The notes under the pieces are model-generated. The model saw nothing but the letters and a program-made list of their open reading frames with translations. It did not search any database and had not been told where the DNA came from. Positions 16,039 through 25,487 of a stretch of 64,000 nt of DNA are shown here, piece after piece. This stretch comes from Mycolicibacterium rhodesiae JS60 (lineage in GTDB: Bacteria; Actinomycetota; Actinomycetes; Mycobacteriales; Mycobacteriaceae): positions 1,798,001-1,862,000 of the forward strand of contig AGIQ01000001.1 of assembly GCA_000230935.2 (NCBI GenBank), written 5' to 3'. The first letter of the stretch is position 1; every line of letters starts with the position of its first letter. Both the position numbers and the translations under genes were made by a program.

Positions 16039-19000
16039 ATGTCCCGCATCTTCCTCAGTCACTCGAGCGTGGACTCCCGCGAAGCGATCGCGTTGAAGCA
16101 GTGGCTGATCGAGCGGGATGCTTCGCTGCCCGACGACATCTTTCTCGATGTCGACCATCGCACCGGGTTGAAGGCCGGGACACGGTGGAAGGACGCATTG
16201 CGCCAAGCCAATGCGCGCTGTGAAGCCGTTGTGTGCCTGCTGTCGCGAAACTGGGAAGCCTCGCACGAGTGCAAGGTGGAATATCGCACCGCGGAGAACC
16301 TGAACAAGCAGATTTTCGTCGCTCGGCTGGAGCCGTCCGCCGGCGACGATCTGACGTTGGAGTGGCAACGGTGTGACCTTTTCGGCGACGGCCCGACGAC
16401 GCAGATCGATATCGGGTCCGGACCGCCCGTAACATTCGCGACAGATGGACTCGATCGCCTGCGCGAAGGGCTCCGTGGCGCCGGAATCGGAGTCGAGTCA
16501 TTCGCCTGGCCACCACGCGATGATCCGGGGCGGGCACCGTATCGCGGATGGGAGCCGTTGGAATCCGCCGACGCGGCAGTATTCTTCGGGCGGGACGCGC
16601 AAATCGTGCGCGCGCTGGACGCCCTGCGCGGCATGCGCATGTCCGGAGTGAACGCCTGGTTTGTGGTGCTCGGCCCGTCGGGGACGGGCAAGTCGTCCTT
16701 CTTGCGCGCCGGTCTGCTGCCTCGTCTGCGACGTGAGGACCGCCGTTTCGCGGTGCTCGACATCGTTCGTCCTGAGCGCAGCGCGTTGACCGGACAGTCC
16801 GGCTTGGCCGCGGCGATCTTCGCCGGGCGGCGGTCGTTCGGGCTCGGCAAGCCGAGCCTGGGTGAGATCAAGGCGGCCTGCTCGCGCGGCGATGTCGACC
16901 GAGTAGTGGTGTGGCTCAGCGAGATTCGCGATGCGGCCGCAGCGCGGCTACTGGAGCGCGGGGATGCACCCGTAGCGCCGACGCTGTTGCTGCCCTTGGA
17001 TCAAGCCGAAGAGCTGTTCTCCGCCGATGCCGGCGAGCAGGCCGATACGTTCCTGCGGCTGCTGGAAGGTGTGGGGCGGCAACTGAACACCACACAGACC
17101 GGGCTGATTGTTGCGGCCACCATCCGCACCGACCGCTACGAGCTGATGCAGACCCATCCGGCGATGGCCGATGTCGGCACCGTGCTGTTCGACGAACTGA
17201 AACCCATGCCTCCCACCGAGTTCAAGGAAGTGATCACCGGGCCGGCGCAACGTTCGAACGATGCGGGCCGGCCGTTGAAGGTGGCCCCGGATCTCGTCGA
17301 GCGCTTGCTGCTCGACGCCGCAGATGGCGCGGACACATTGCCCATCCTGGCCTTGACACTGTCGCGGCTCTACTCCGATTACGGTGACACGGGGGAGCTG
17401 AGCCTCGAGCACTACCAGGCGCTTGGCGGCATGCACCGAGTGGTGCAAACCGAGATCGACGAGGTGCTGGCCGCGAATCCGCAGCAACAGGAAGAAGAAC
17501 TCGAAGCGCTGCGTGCGGCGTTCATCCCGTGGCTGGCCACCATCAATCCCAACAATGATCAACCGATGCGCCGGGTGGCACGCTGGTCGGATCTGCCTGA
17601 GACAAGCCGCCCCCTGATCGACGCGCTGGTGGCGAAGCGCCTGATGTTGAAGGACACCCGCGACGGGCAGACCGTTGTCGAGGTGGCGCTGGAGAGCCTG
17701 CTCCGGCAATGGGACGAACTGGCCGACTGGTTGCGTGAAGAGCGGCAAGACCTCAAGGACGCCGACGACCTTGAACACTATGCCCACGCCTGGGAGGCCA
17801 ATGATCGCGATCCGGCCTGGCTATTGGAAGGCACCCGGCTGGACGAAGCGGTTGTGCTCTCGGACAAGCCGGGCTTTCACGAGCGTCTTGCCCGCGCCGG
17901 CGAATACCTTGCCGCATCAAGCGAACGCGAGGAGCAGCGCCGCGCAGCCGAGGAGCACCAGCGTGAAGCGGAACTGCGCGCAGCGCAGGAACGGGCCGAA
18001 CACGCACAGGAGAAGCAAGCCATCGCCGAGCAGCATTCTGCGGTGCTGCGCAAGAGATCCCGAGTGCTGCGCGTCGTGGTCGCCTGTACGGCAACCGTTG
18101 CGGTGCTCGCGATCGCGGCGTCGGTGTGGGCCACATCGGCACACAGCCAGGCCCAGGCCCGGTTTCGGCAGGCGACAGCAGCCAGATTGGAATCCGAAGC
18201 CCAGGCCATGCTCGAGCAGGTGCGACCCGGCGGTGACCAGCGGGCGCTGCAACAGGTGCTCGCCGCTCGACTCATCGACGACGATCCTGATGACGACGCG
18301 ATCTACAGCGCTGCGGTGAGCCGGCACGACCTGGTCAAGATCATTCCCGCCGGGTCTCCGGTGTACAGCGTGGCCTTCAGCCCCGACGGGAGCCGCGTCG
18401 CCAGTGCCAGCGACGACCACCTGGTGCGGATCTGGGACAGGGTGACCGGCACACTCGTCGGACAACCCCTTGCCGGGCTGACGGACTCGGCGTTCAGTGT
18501 CACCTACAGTCCAGACGGCCGACGGTTGGCCGCAGCCAGCGAGCAATTCGTTCTGGTCTGGAATGCCGATGCCGATACCGCGTCCGGAAGCGGCGCACCC
18601 ATGCGGATCGACGCGGTCAACGTCAAGCAGGTGATCTTCAGCCCCGACGGGCGCCGGCTCGCCACCGCGTCCTCGGACGGAACGATCGAGATGTGGGATG
18701 CAGGCAGTGGCACACAGCTGGCGCAAGTTCTCGTAGGTCCCGAGGACGCCGTCAATTCGATTGCGTTCAGCCCCGACGGACACCGGATCGCCTCGGGTAC
18801 CAATGACAAGACGGTTCGGCTGTGGGATGCGAACGCGCTCACGCCGATCGGTGAGCCCATGACCGGGCACAAAGATGCGGTGACGGCTGTGGCCTTCAGC
18901 CCCGACGGGCACCGGCTGGCGTCAGGGTCGAAGGACAAGAACGTGTTTCTCTGGGATGCGGATGCCCGCCGGCCGATCGTCGGGCCGATGGTCGGCCACG

Positions 19001-20238
19001 ACGACATCATTCATGAGATCGCCTTCAGCCCCGACGGGCGGATGCTCGCGTCGGCCGGTGGCGACAATGTCGTGTGGATGTGGGATGCCGGAACCGGCAC
19101 CGCCGTCGGTAAACCGTTGACCGGTCATGAGTTTGACGTCTACAGCCTCGCCTTCAGCCCCGACAGTCGCTACATCGTCACCGGCAGCTACGACCAGACT
19201 GTGCGGCTGTGGGATGTCGGCGACATGATTCTGGCCGGGCAGGGCGAGTTGTGGACGGTGGCGCTCAACCCGGACGGCAGACTGATCGCCAGCGGCGGCG
19301 ACGACGGGTCGGTGCGGCTGTGGGACACCCAGTCCGGAATGATCGTCGGCGCACCGCTGCCCGGCACGCCCAAGCAAGCGGTCGAAGCGGTCGCGTTCAG
19401 CCCCGACGGCCGCCGGCTGGCCGAGGGCGGCGACGACAGGACCATCCGCGTCTGGGAGACGGACACCGGAAAGCTGGTGGGCCGCCCACTGATCGGCCAC
19501 ACCGACCTCGTCTGGGCCATCGGATTCAGCCCGGACGGATCCAAGCTGGTATCGGGCAGCGCGGATCGAACGATTCGGATCTGGGACGTCGATTCCGGTG
19601 CACCGATCGGCAATCCGATCACCGGACACACCAGTGACGTCTATGGCGTCGCCTTCAGCCCGGACGGGTCACGCATTGTCTCGGGCAGCGTCGACCGCAC
19701 GATTCGGCTGTGGGATGCCAGCACCGGAGCACCGATCGGGAAACCGATCACGGGGCATACGAACACCGTTGACAGCGTCGCCTTCAGTCCGGATGGGACG
19801 CGGATTGTGTCCGGCGCCAGCGACGGCCTCGTACGACTGTGGAATGCCCAGACCGGTGTGCCCATCGGCAAGCCGCTGATCGGTCACACCGACGCCGTCG
19901 GTTCCGTCGTGTACGGACAGGACGGCCGGTTGATCGTCTCCGGCGGCTACGAGGGTGATGTGCGCTTGTGGGATGCCACGTCCGGACGCCCTATCGGTGC
20001 ACCGCTGCAGGGGCACGCCGCCTTGGTCGTGGGTGTCGCGATCAACTCCGAGCACCACCTCGTGGTGTCAGCCGGTGACGACGGAGCTATCCGTTTGTGG
20101 TCGACAAAGGCCACCGCGGGAGACCTGTGCTCCAAATTGACCACGAACATGAGCCGCGCCCAGTGGGACGAGTGGGTGTCGCCCGACATCGATTACCGGA
20201 CAACGTGCCCCGGCCTGCCAATGGCCACGGACCAATAG
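16039..20238 (+). CDS. TIR - nSTAND NTPase - TM - WD40 repeat protein (candidate immune sensor)
   Basis: A 1399-residue multidomain protein. Residues 1-150 form a TIR domain (RIFLSHSSVDSREAIALKQW; the likely catalytic Glu is E81 in CKVEYR), a fold that cleaves NAD+ in many defence proteins. Residues ~180-600 are an nSTAND-type NTPase: FFGRDAQIVRALDAL, Walker A GPSGTGKSS (212-220) and LLLPLDQAEELF as Walker B. A charged coiled coil (~630-670) precedes one transmembrane helix (~676-698). Residues ~773-1358 hold fourteen WD40 repeats, enough for two seven-bladed propellers, probably outside the membrane if the N-terminus is cytosolic. The propellers would sense a ligand, the NTPase would oligomerise, and the TIR would act. 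A GGGGGTG site precedes the ATG. A patatin gene follows after 15 bp. Confidence 0.92.
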   Translation: MSRIFLSHSSVDSREAIALKQWLIERDASLPDDIFLDVDHRTGLKAGTRWKDALRQANARCEAVVCLLSRNWEASHECKVEYRTAENLNKQIFVARLEPSAGDDLTLEWQRCDLFGDGPTTQIDIGSGPPVTFATDGLDRLREGLRGAGIGVESFAWPPRDDPGRAPYRGWEPLESADAAVFFGRDAQIVRALDALRGMRMSGVNAWFVVLGPSGTGKSSFLRAGLLPRLRREDRRFAVLDIVRPERSALTGQSGLAAAIFAGRRSFGLGKPSLGEIKAACSRGDVDRVVVWLSEIRDAAAARLLERGDAPVAPTLLLPLDQAEELFSADAGEQADTFLRLLEGVGRQLNTTQTGLIVAATIRTDRYELMQTHPAMADVGTVLFDELKPMPPTEFKEVITGPAQRSNDAGRPLKVAPDLVERLLLDAADGADTLPILALTLSRLYSDYGDTGELSLEHYQALGGMHRVVQTEIDEVLAANPQQQEEELEALRAAFIPWLATINPNNDQPMRRVARWSDLPETSRPLIDALVAKRLMLKDTRDGQTVVEVALESLLRQWDELADWLREERQDLKDADDLEHYAHAWEANDRDPAWLLEGTRLDEAVVLSDKPGFHERLARAGEYLAASSEREEQRRAAEEHQREAELRAAQERAEHAQEKQAIAEQHSAVLRKRSRVLRVVVACTATVAVLAIAASVWATSAHSQAQARFRQATAARLESEAQAMLEQVRPGGDQRALQQVLAARLIDDDPDDDAIYSAAVSRHDLVKIIPAGSPVYSVAFSPDGSRVASASDDHLVRIWDRVTGTLVGQPLAGLTDSAFSVTYSPDGRRLAAASEQFVLVWNADADTASGSGAPMRIDAVNVKQVIFSPDGRRLATASSDGTIEMWDAGSGTQLAQVLVGPEDAVNSIAFSPDGHRIASGTNDKTVRLWDANALTPIGEPMTGHKDAVTAVAFSPDGHRLASGSKDKNVFLWDADARRPIVGPMVGHDDIIHEIAFSPDGRMLASAGGDNVVWMWDAGTGTAVGKPLTGHEFDVYSLAFSPDSRYIVTGSYDQTVRLWDVGDMILAGQGELWTVALNPDGRLIASGGDDGSVRLWDTQSGMIVGAPLPGTPKQAVEAVAFSPDGRRLAEGGDDRTIRVWETDTGKLVGRPLIGHTDLVWAIGFSPDGSKLVSGSADRTIRIWDVDSGAPIGNPITGHTSDVYGVAFSPDGSRIVSGSVDRTIRLWDASTGAPIGKPITGHTNTVDSVAFSPDGTRIVSGASDGLVRLWNAQTGVPIGKPLIGHTDAVGSVVYGQDGRLIVSGGYEGDVRLWDATSGRPIGAPLQGHAALVVGVAINSEHHLVVSAGDDGAIRLWSTKATAGDLCSKLTTNMSRAQWDEWVSPDIDYRTTCPGLPMATDQ

Positions 20239-20253
20239 CGGCCAGGGGCGATC

Positions 20254-21405
20254 ATGGCCTACAAGACCCTCGATGATCATCTGTTCGGCGACGGCCCGAA
20301 ACGCATGCTTTCCCTGGACGGCGGCGGTGTTCGGGGTGCGCTGAGCCTGGGCTATTTGGCGAGGATCGAAGACATCCTCCGCAAGCGGTTCGGCGACGAT
20401 CCAGACTTCCGCCTGTGCGACTACTTCGACCTGATCGGAGGAACCTCGACCGGCTCCATCATCGCCGCAGGTCTGGCGACGGGGATGTCCGTGGAGGAAC
20501 TGATCGAGGTCTACCACACGCTCGGGGTCGAAGTGTTCGAGGAGAGTTTTCTGCGATTCGGGGTGCTCGGCGCGAAGTTTCCCAAAGAGCCACTGATGCG
20601 CGCGTTGTCGAGATTTTTCAAGGACGAGACGCTGGGCAGCAAGAAGCTGCGGACCGGCTTGATGGTGATGACCAAGCGCCTCGACACGGGGAGTCCTTGG
20701 CTGCTGCATAACAATCCCCGCGGCAAATTCTATGACGGACCTGACGGGGCGGCCGTGTCCGGAAACCGACACTTCCTGCTCCGCAATGTCATCCGTGCCA
20801 GTACGGCCGCGCCGCACTATTTCGAGCCGGAGCTGTTGAATGTGGCCCCGCATATCATGGGCGCCTTTGTCGACGGCGGGATCAGCCCGTACAACAATCC
20901 GTCGATGCAAGTGCTGATGATGGGTACCTGCAGCGGCTACGGGCTCCAGTGGCCGTTCGGTGAGGACCAACTACTCCTGGTCTCGGTGGGAACAGGATTT
21001 CGCCCCGTGTCCGTCCCGGCCGCCGACGTGGTGAAGATGCCTGCGATCAAGCTGGCCGCGGAGTCGGTCGTGTCCATCATGCAGGATGCTAACTGGCTGG
21101 GTCAGGCTGTGCTGCAATGGATGTCACGCAGCCCGACCCCCTGGGAGATCGATGCCGAAGTCGGCGATCTGAGCTCTGACGTGCTGGGTGGTGGACCGGC
21201 GATGATGTCCTACTTGCGCTACGAGCTTGCCCTGCAACCGCATTGGTTGTCGAAAACCCTCGGCATCGAACGCAGTGACCGCCAATGTGATGCGCTCTAC
21301 GCGATGGACAACGCGAAGAACCTTCCGGAGCTGACGCGCCTGGGTCGAGCCGCGTCTAAGGTTCAGATTGAACCCGCGCACTTTCCCGCAACCTTCGACA
21401 TCTAG
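20254..21405 (+). CDS. Patatin-like phospholipase
   Basis: A 383-residue lipid acyl hydrolase. The oxyanion-hole loop is DGGGVRG (residues 22-28), the nucleophile is Ser65 in GTSTGS, and the dyad Asp is D207 in FVDGGISPYNN. There is no signal peptide, so it acts inside the cell, where active patatins can degrade membrane phospholipids. It starts 15 bp after the TIR-nSTAND gene with an AGGGG site, indicating one operon. In CBASS, patatin phospholipases (CapV) are membrane-destroying effectors, which suggests a similar killing role here; how it would be switched on is not known. Confidence 0.92.
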   Translation: MAYKTLDDHLFGDGPKRMLSLDGGGVRGALSLGYLARIEDILRKRFGDDPDFRLCDYFDLIGGTSTGSIIAAGLATGMSVEELIEVYHTLGVEVFEESFLRFGVLGAKFPKEPLMRALSRFFKDETLGSKKLRTGLMVMTKRLDTGSPWLLHNNPRGKFYDGPDGAAVSGNRHFLLRNVIRASTAAPHYFEPELLNVAPHIMGAFVDGGISPYNNPSMQVLMMGTCSGYGLQWPFGEDQLLLVSVGTGFRPVSVPAADVVKMPAIKLAAESVVSIMQDANWLGQAVLQWMSRSPTPWEIDAEVGDLSSDVLGGGPAMMSYLRYELALQPHWLSKTLGIERSDRQCDALYAMDNAKNLPELTRLGRAASKVQIEPAHFPATFDI

Positions 21406-23378
21406 GCGGCCGAGCCGTCCGGCACGCGCCGCGAAATGTAGCCGAGTTCCCGAAGCTTGGACAGCGTGTCGGCCAGGCTGGCCAGCGCGGTGGACAGAAG
21501 GTCCGGATCGGCCGCAATGGTGTCCCAGTCCACCAGCTTGTCGTGAATCTTGTTGGCGTCATTGCGAACGGGCCCGTACTTCCAGCCCGCCGCGCGGTAG
21601 TAGCGGCACCAATCCTCATGCTCGGCGCGGGCCATGGCGATAGCGGTGTCCTGGTCGAATCCCATCACCCGCAGCCGCTCCACGGGTGCGAGATCATAAA
21701 GTCTCACCGCAGGCACCGACTGTGCGGCATCGCCGAACGTATTCCACGTGTGACCGCCGATGGCTTCCACCATCCAGAGCGCGTTCTGCACTTGGCGTCT
21801 GTTGGAACCGCGATAGAACTCGCTGAGCTGATCCCACGGTAGTGTTGCCGCGGAGGGTGTTTCGACGTCCGCGACGTAACGATCGTGAATCAGCCGGGCC
21901 GCCCGTTCCCACGTGTCATGTGCCTTGCCCGCGGGCATGTGCATGCTCAGCTGATAGATGTACAGCTGCCCCACCAGTGGCGTCCGGTCATCGGTCGCCT
22001 GCGCGTCAGGGTGCCACGCATAGATCGGCGTCTTCGGGTACCGGGCGGCCAACCGGGTGCCCGTGCTGGCCTCGACGTGGACATCGTCGACCAGGATGAC
22101 CGCGGTGCTGCTCGGTGCGGCGTCGATGAGTGACATCAGCAGTGGCACCGTAGGCTTTTCGGCCATTGTGGCAAGTTCCCGATGCTCGGTTGACGGGCCC
22201 AGATGCCGGTGGGCATAGAGATGGTCCTGCTTGAACTCCTCGGCGCTTTCCGCGACCAGTGTCAGCGGAGGCAGCGGCCGACGGTCGGGTGCGGAGTAGT
22301 AGTCCCACTCCAGCTGCCGCTGGACCATCTCTGCGCACAGCGCCAGCGTCAGTTGCGATGCGCCGCATACCAGTATGCGGTCGACGGGGGCGGGGCCGAG
22401 AACGTCGTCCAGTAGCCGTCGCGCGGTCACCTCGTACTTGCCGACCGTGTCTGCGGCCCAGCGTGTCTCCACACCCCCGAAATGTTGTGCCCGCCAAGCG
22501 GCCGCCTGCCACGGGTCGTCGATACGGACGATCAGTGGCAGGCGCTGCCTGCGACTGACCGTCGCGAGCCGCTCGGTGATGAGGGCCAGGCGTCGGATGT
22601 TCGCGGACGGATCCGGCGAGAGAAGGTAGAGCTTGTTCAACTTGCGCCACAACGGCAATGCCGTCAACGTTTCGGGCTTCGTGAAGTCCACCGTCACGAT
22701 GCGCGCACCCATGTTGCGTGCGTCGCGGACGCATTCACGCTCGGGTGAATTCGTGATCACGGCCAGTGTGCTCCGGCCATCCAGCGTTGTCCGAACGGCG
22801 TCGACCACCGACGCCGCGTCGTCGTCGATGTCGACCACCGCCGTGACCGAGCGGGCCAGTGAGATCCTCAGCCGGTCCATGCGGGATTGGAACAGCGCCG
22901 TCGCAATGCCGACCACGCTGAGAAATATCGCAGCGGTGCCGGTCAGCCGGCCCAAGTCCAAGGCGATGGGGGTGGGGTAGGGGCACACCGTGCCGAAGGC
23001 GAGGTCGTGGTCGCCGGTACTTCCCTTGACGAGCCCGGCGGTCCAGAGCAGCGGAGTGAAGATCTTCGGGTTGTCGTCGTCGAAGCAATGCCAGTACGAC
23101 GCCAGGCCCAACACGGCGGTGATCAGCAGCAGACTCGCGACGATCGCCACTGGCGCGCCAGTCCGCCCGGCGCCCGGTGAATAGAACGCGACCCAGCCCA
23201 GCGCCACGAGCACCGCCACCAGAATGAGCAGTGTCTGCCAGGAGCCGGGATTTCCGAACCACTGCCACTGCGTGGGCCACCGCTCGCGGAGTTGCGGCGA
23301 GATCGCCAACGCCGCCGTATAGCCCAGCAGCAGCGCCGCGATCACCGAGAGCGATATCCGGGTGAGCGCGCTGTGCAC
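21402..23378 (-). CDS. Four-TM protein with two TrkA-like Rossmann domains and a C-terminal RyR domain
   Basis: A 658-residue membrane protein. Four hydrophobic helices are visible (~8-26, 46-67, 74-96, 141-163). Two nucleotide-binding Rossmann-type segments resembling TrkA-N/RCK domains follow (STLAVITNSPERECVRDA near 203 and VDRILVCGASQLTLALC near 340). The C-terminus from residue 587 is a RyR domain (HEDWCRYYRAAGWKYGP, then VRNDANKIHDKLVDW). The layout resembles a ligand-gated channel or membrane sensor. Its stop shares a CTAG with the convergent patatin stop, and its GTG start lies 11 bp behind the geranylgeranyl-reductase-like gene. RyR domains recur in predicted bacterial conflict systems; the ligand here is unknown. 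Confidence 0.82.
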   Translation of the reverse strand: MHSALTRISLSVIAALLLGYTAALAISPQLRERWPTQWQWFGNPGSWQTLLILVAVLVALGWVAFYSPGAGRTGAPVAIVASLLLITAVLGLASYWHCFDDDNPKIFTPLLWTAGLVKGSTGDHDLAFGTVCPYPTPIALDLGRLTGTAAIFLSVVGIATALFQSRMDRLRISLARSVTAVVDIDDDAASVVDAVRTTLDGRSTLAVITNSPERECVRDARNMGARIVTVDFTKPETLTALPLWRKLNKLYLLSPDPSANIRRLALITERLATVSRRQRLPLIVRIDDPWQAAAWRAQHFGGVETRWAADTVGKYEVTARRLLDDVLGPAPVDRILVCGASQLTLALCAEMVQRQLEWDYYSAPDRRPLPPLTLVAESAEEFKQDHLYAHRHLGPSTEHRELATMAEKPTVPLLMSLIDAAPSSTAVILVDDVHVEASTGTRLAARYPKTPIYAWHPDAQATDDRTPLVGQLYIYQLSMHMPAGKAHDTWERAARLIHDRYVADVETPSAATLPWDQLSEFYRGSNRRQVQNALWMVEAIGGHTWNTFGDAAQSVPAVRLYDLAPVERLRVMGFDQDTAIAMARAEHEDWCRYYRAAGWKYGPVRNDANKIHDKLVDWDTIAADPDLLSTALASLADTLSKLRELGYISRRVPDGSAA

Positions 23379-23389
23379 TGGGCACCTCG

Positions 23390-24568
23390 TCAGGTGTGTT
23401 GGGGGCTCTGCGCCTTCTTATACAACGACTTCAGCAGCAGATCACGGAAGGTGTGGTTGTCGAGCAGTTTTAGCCCGGTTTCCGACACCTTCGGGTAGCC
23501 GGCCAGCTTGTTGAAGAAGCGTCCGCGCTTGTACTCGCGTCCCCACGCGGCCTCCATGCGCTGCTCGTAGTTGGTGAAGTCGTCGGGTCCGCCGTTCTCC
23601 AGCGCCGCGATCGCGCACTCGCCGGCGGCCAGGCCGGATTCCAGTGCCTTGGAAATGCCCGCTCCCGACACCGGCTTGCCGGCACCCAGCGAGTCACCGG
23701 CGAACAGGACGCCGGGACGCCACGGCGGCCAGGCGGTGAAGCCCATCGGCAGCCGCCAGGCCCGAACCGTCTTGTTCTTCTTCAGTTCCTCGACCGACGG
23801 CAGTTCCCACTCGGCGGGCAGGGTGCGCAGGAAGTCGCCGAAGAAGTGGGTGGCGTTGATGGCCTGCCAGTTCTTGTAGCTGTTGACGTAGCCCAGGCCG
23901 ATGTTGAACCGGCCGCCGCCCATCGGGAAGATCCAGCCGTAACCCGGCAGTTGGTCGCCCTGGAACAGCAGCTTGAGATAGATCTCGAAGCGGTCGGAGT
24001 CCGCGCGGTTGGCGTGCATCTCCGAGCGGATCGCGATCGCCGAGTAGCCGTTGTAGTCCGAGTCGATCTTCAGCGCCCGCTTGATGGGGGAGTAGGCGCC
24101 GTCGGCGGCGATCACCGCGTCACCGAGAACCTTCTCGCCGCTCTTGAGCACCACGCCGACGACCCGGCCGCGCTCGTCGAACTCGGGGCCGGCGACCTCG
24201 CTGCCCTGGCGGACCACCGCGCCGGCCGACTCGGCGTGTTTGAGCAGCATCGTGTCGAGTTCGGTGCGGCTCGCGGTGCGCCCGTAGTCGGGCATGCCGG
24301 GGCGCTTGGGGAAGGACAGCTCCCACTCCGACGGGCTGAAGACGGTCACGCCGCTGATCTTGTGGAACTGCGACACCTCATGGGCCAAGCCCATCTTCTG
24401 CAGGTAGCTCACGGCCCGGGCGGTCAGGCCGTCACCGCAGGGTTTATCCCGGGGGAACTCAGCCTTGTCGAGGACCACCACTTTGGCGCCAGTCTGCACG
24501 GCCTGCCACGCAGCGGCGGCCCCTGAGGGCCCCCCGCCGGCTATCACCAGGTCGAATCGCTCGGTCAC
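23390..24568 (-). CDS. Geranylgeranyl reductase family FAD-dependent oxidoreductase (MenJ-like)
   Basis: A 392-residue flavoprotein. The N-terminal FAD fingerprint is FDLVIAGGGPSGAAAAWQAV, followed by the family motif PRDKPCGDGLTARAV and the second FAD contact GVLFAGDSLGAGKPVSGAGIS. The sequence is close in style to mycobacterial MenJ (Rv0561c), which saturates one isoprene unit of menaquinone, but this locus differs from that of Rv0561c as I remember it, so it may be a paralogue acting on another polyprenyl substrate. It reads into the RyR-domain gene with an 11-bp gap, so both may share a transcript. Confidence 0.85.
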   Translation of the reverse strand: MTERFDLVIAGGGPSGAAAAWQAVQTGAKVVVLDKAEFPRDKPCGDGLTARAVSYLQKMGLAHEVSQFHKISGVTVFSPSEWELSFPKRPGMPDYGRTASRTELDTMLLKHAESAGAVVRQGSEVAGPEFDERGRVVGVVLKSGEKVLGDAVIAADGAYSPIKRALKIDSDYNGYSAIAIRSEMHANRADSDRFEIYLKLLFQGDQLPGYGWIFPMGGGRFNIGLGYVNSYKNWQAINATHFFGDFLRTLPAEWELPSVEELKKNKTVRAWRLPMGFTAWPPWRPGVLFAGDSLGAGKPVSGAGISKALESGLAAGECAIAALENGGPDDFTNYEQRMEAAWGREYKRGRFFNKLAGYPKVSETGLKLLDNHTFRDLLLKSLYKKAQSPQHT

Positions 24569-24699
24569 TAGTCTCGTCTCACTTCGGGTAATCGGATCGC
24601 CTCGATGCTATCGGAGAACGGTGAATCGCTCGCTGCGGCGCGGGGCGGGTGTGATCGTCCTCGCCGAACGCCGGGCCTGGCCCAGGTACAGTGCTTGAC

Positions 24700-25437
24700 G
24701 TGCGCAGAGTGTCCAGATCGAGATCCGGCGCGGAGCCGGGCAAGGTCGACGCGCGCAGTGAGCGCTGGCGCGAGCACCGCAAGAAGGTGCGCGCCGAAAT
24801 CGTCGACGCCGCGTTCCGCTCGATCGACAAGCACGGGCCCGACGTCAGCCTGCGTGAGATCGCCGAAGAGGCCGGCACCGCTAAGCCGAAGATCTACCGG
24901 CACTTCACCGACAAGTCCGACCTGTTCCAGGCGATCGGCAAGCGGCTGCGTGACATGTTGTGGGCCGCCATCTTCTCGAATATCGATGCCGCCACCGACC
25001 CCACCCGCGAGGTCGTCCGCCGTGGGGTGGCCGAGTACGTGAACCTCGTCGAACAGCACCCCAATGTGCTGCGGTTCATGCTTCAGGGGCGCTTCGCCGA
25101 ACAATCGGAGTCCACCCAGCGCGCGCTCAACGAGGGGCGCGAGATCACCATGGCGATGGCCGAGACGTTCAACAACGAGCTGCGCGGGATGGAGCTCGAT
25201 CCGGCGGCGTTGGAGCTGGCGGCCGCGGCTGCGTTCGGCGCGGCGTCGGCGGCCACCGATTGGTGGCTGGGCCCCGAGCCGGACAGCCAGCGGCGGATGC
25301 CGACCGACGAGTTCGTCAACCACCTGACCACGATCATGCTGGGCACGGTCAACGGCACCGCCGACGTCCTGGGCGTCCACCTCGATCCCGACCGGCCGAT
25401 TCACGACGCCATGCAGCGACGCGCCGCCGCTGGCTGA
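24700..25437 (+). CDS. TetR-family regulator of the Baeyer-Villiger monooxygenase
   Basis: A 245-residue regulator. The helix-turn-helix is evident (EIVDAAFRSIDKHGPDVSLREIAEEAGTAKPKIYRHFTDKSD). TACAGT at 24687-24692 is a good -10 element seven bases before the GTG at 24700, indicating a leaderless transcript and deciding the start. A 25-bp palindrome lies between this gene and the monooxygenase start and is its probable operator. By position it corresponds to Rv3050c. Confidence 0.88.
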   Translation: MRRVSRSRSGAEPGKVDARSERWREHRKKVRAEIVDAAFRSIDKHGPDVSLREIAEEAGTAKPKIYRHFTDKSDLFQAIGKRLRDMLWAAIFSNIDAATDPTREVVRRGVAEYVNLVEQHPNVLRFMLQGRFAEQSESTQRALNEGREITMAMAETFNNELRGMELDPAALELAAAAAFGAASAATDWWLGPEPDSQRRMPTDEFVNHLTTIMLGTVNGTADVLGVHLDPDRPIHDAMQRRAAAG

Positions 25438-25452
25438 GCGCCTAATCCCATC

Positions 25453-25477
25453 TACCCGATACCGGCGGTATTGGGTA
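25453..25477. promoter_or_regulatory. TetR operator before the monooxygenase
   Basis: A 25-bp inverted repeat with arms TACCCGATACCG and CGGTATTGGGTA around a single G; only one base pair in the arms is mismatched. It ends 10 bp before the monooxygenase ATG, where binding would block transcription or its start. Confidence 0.7.
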
Positions 25478-25487
25478 CTTTGGTGGG

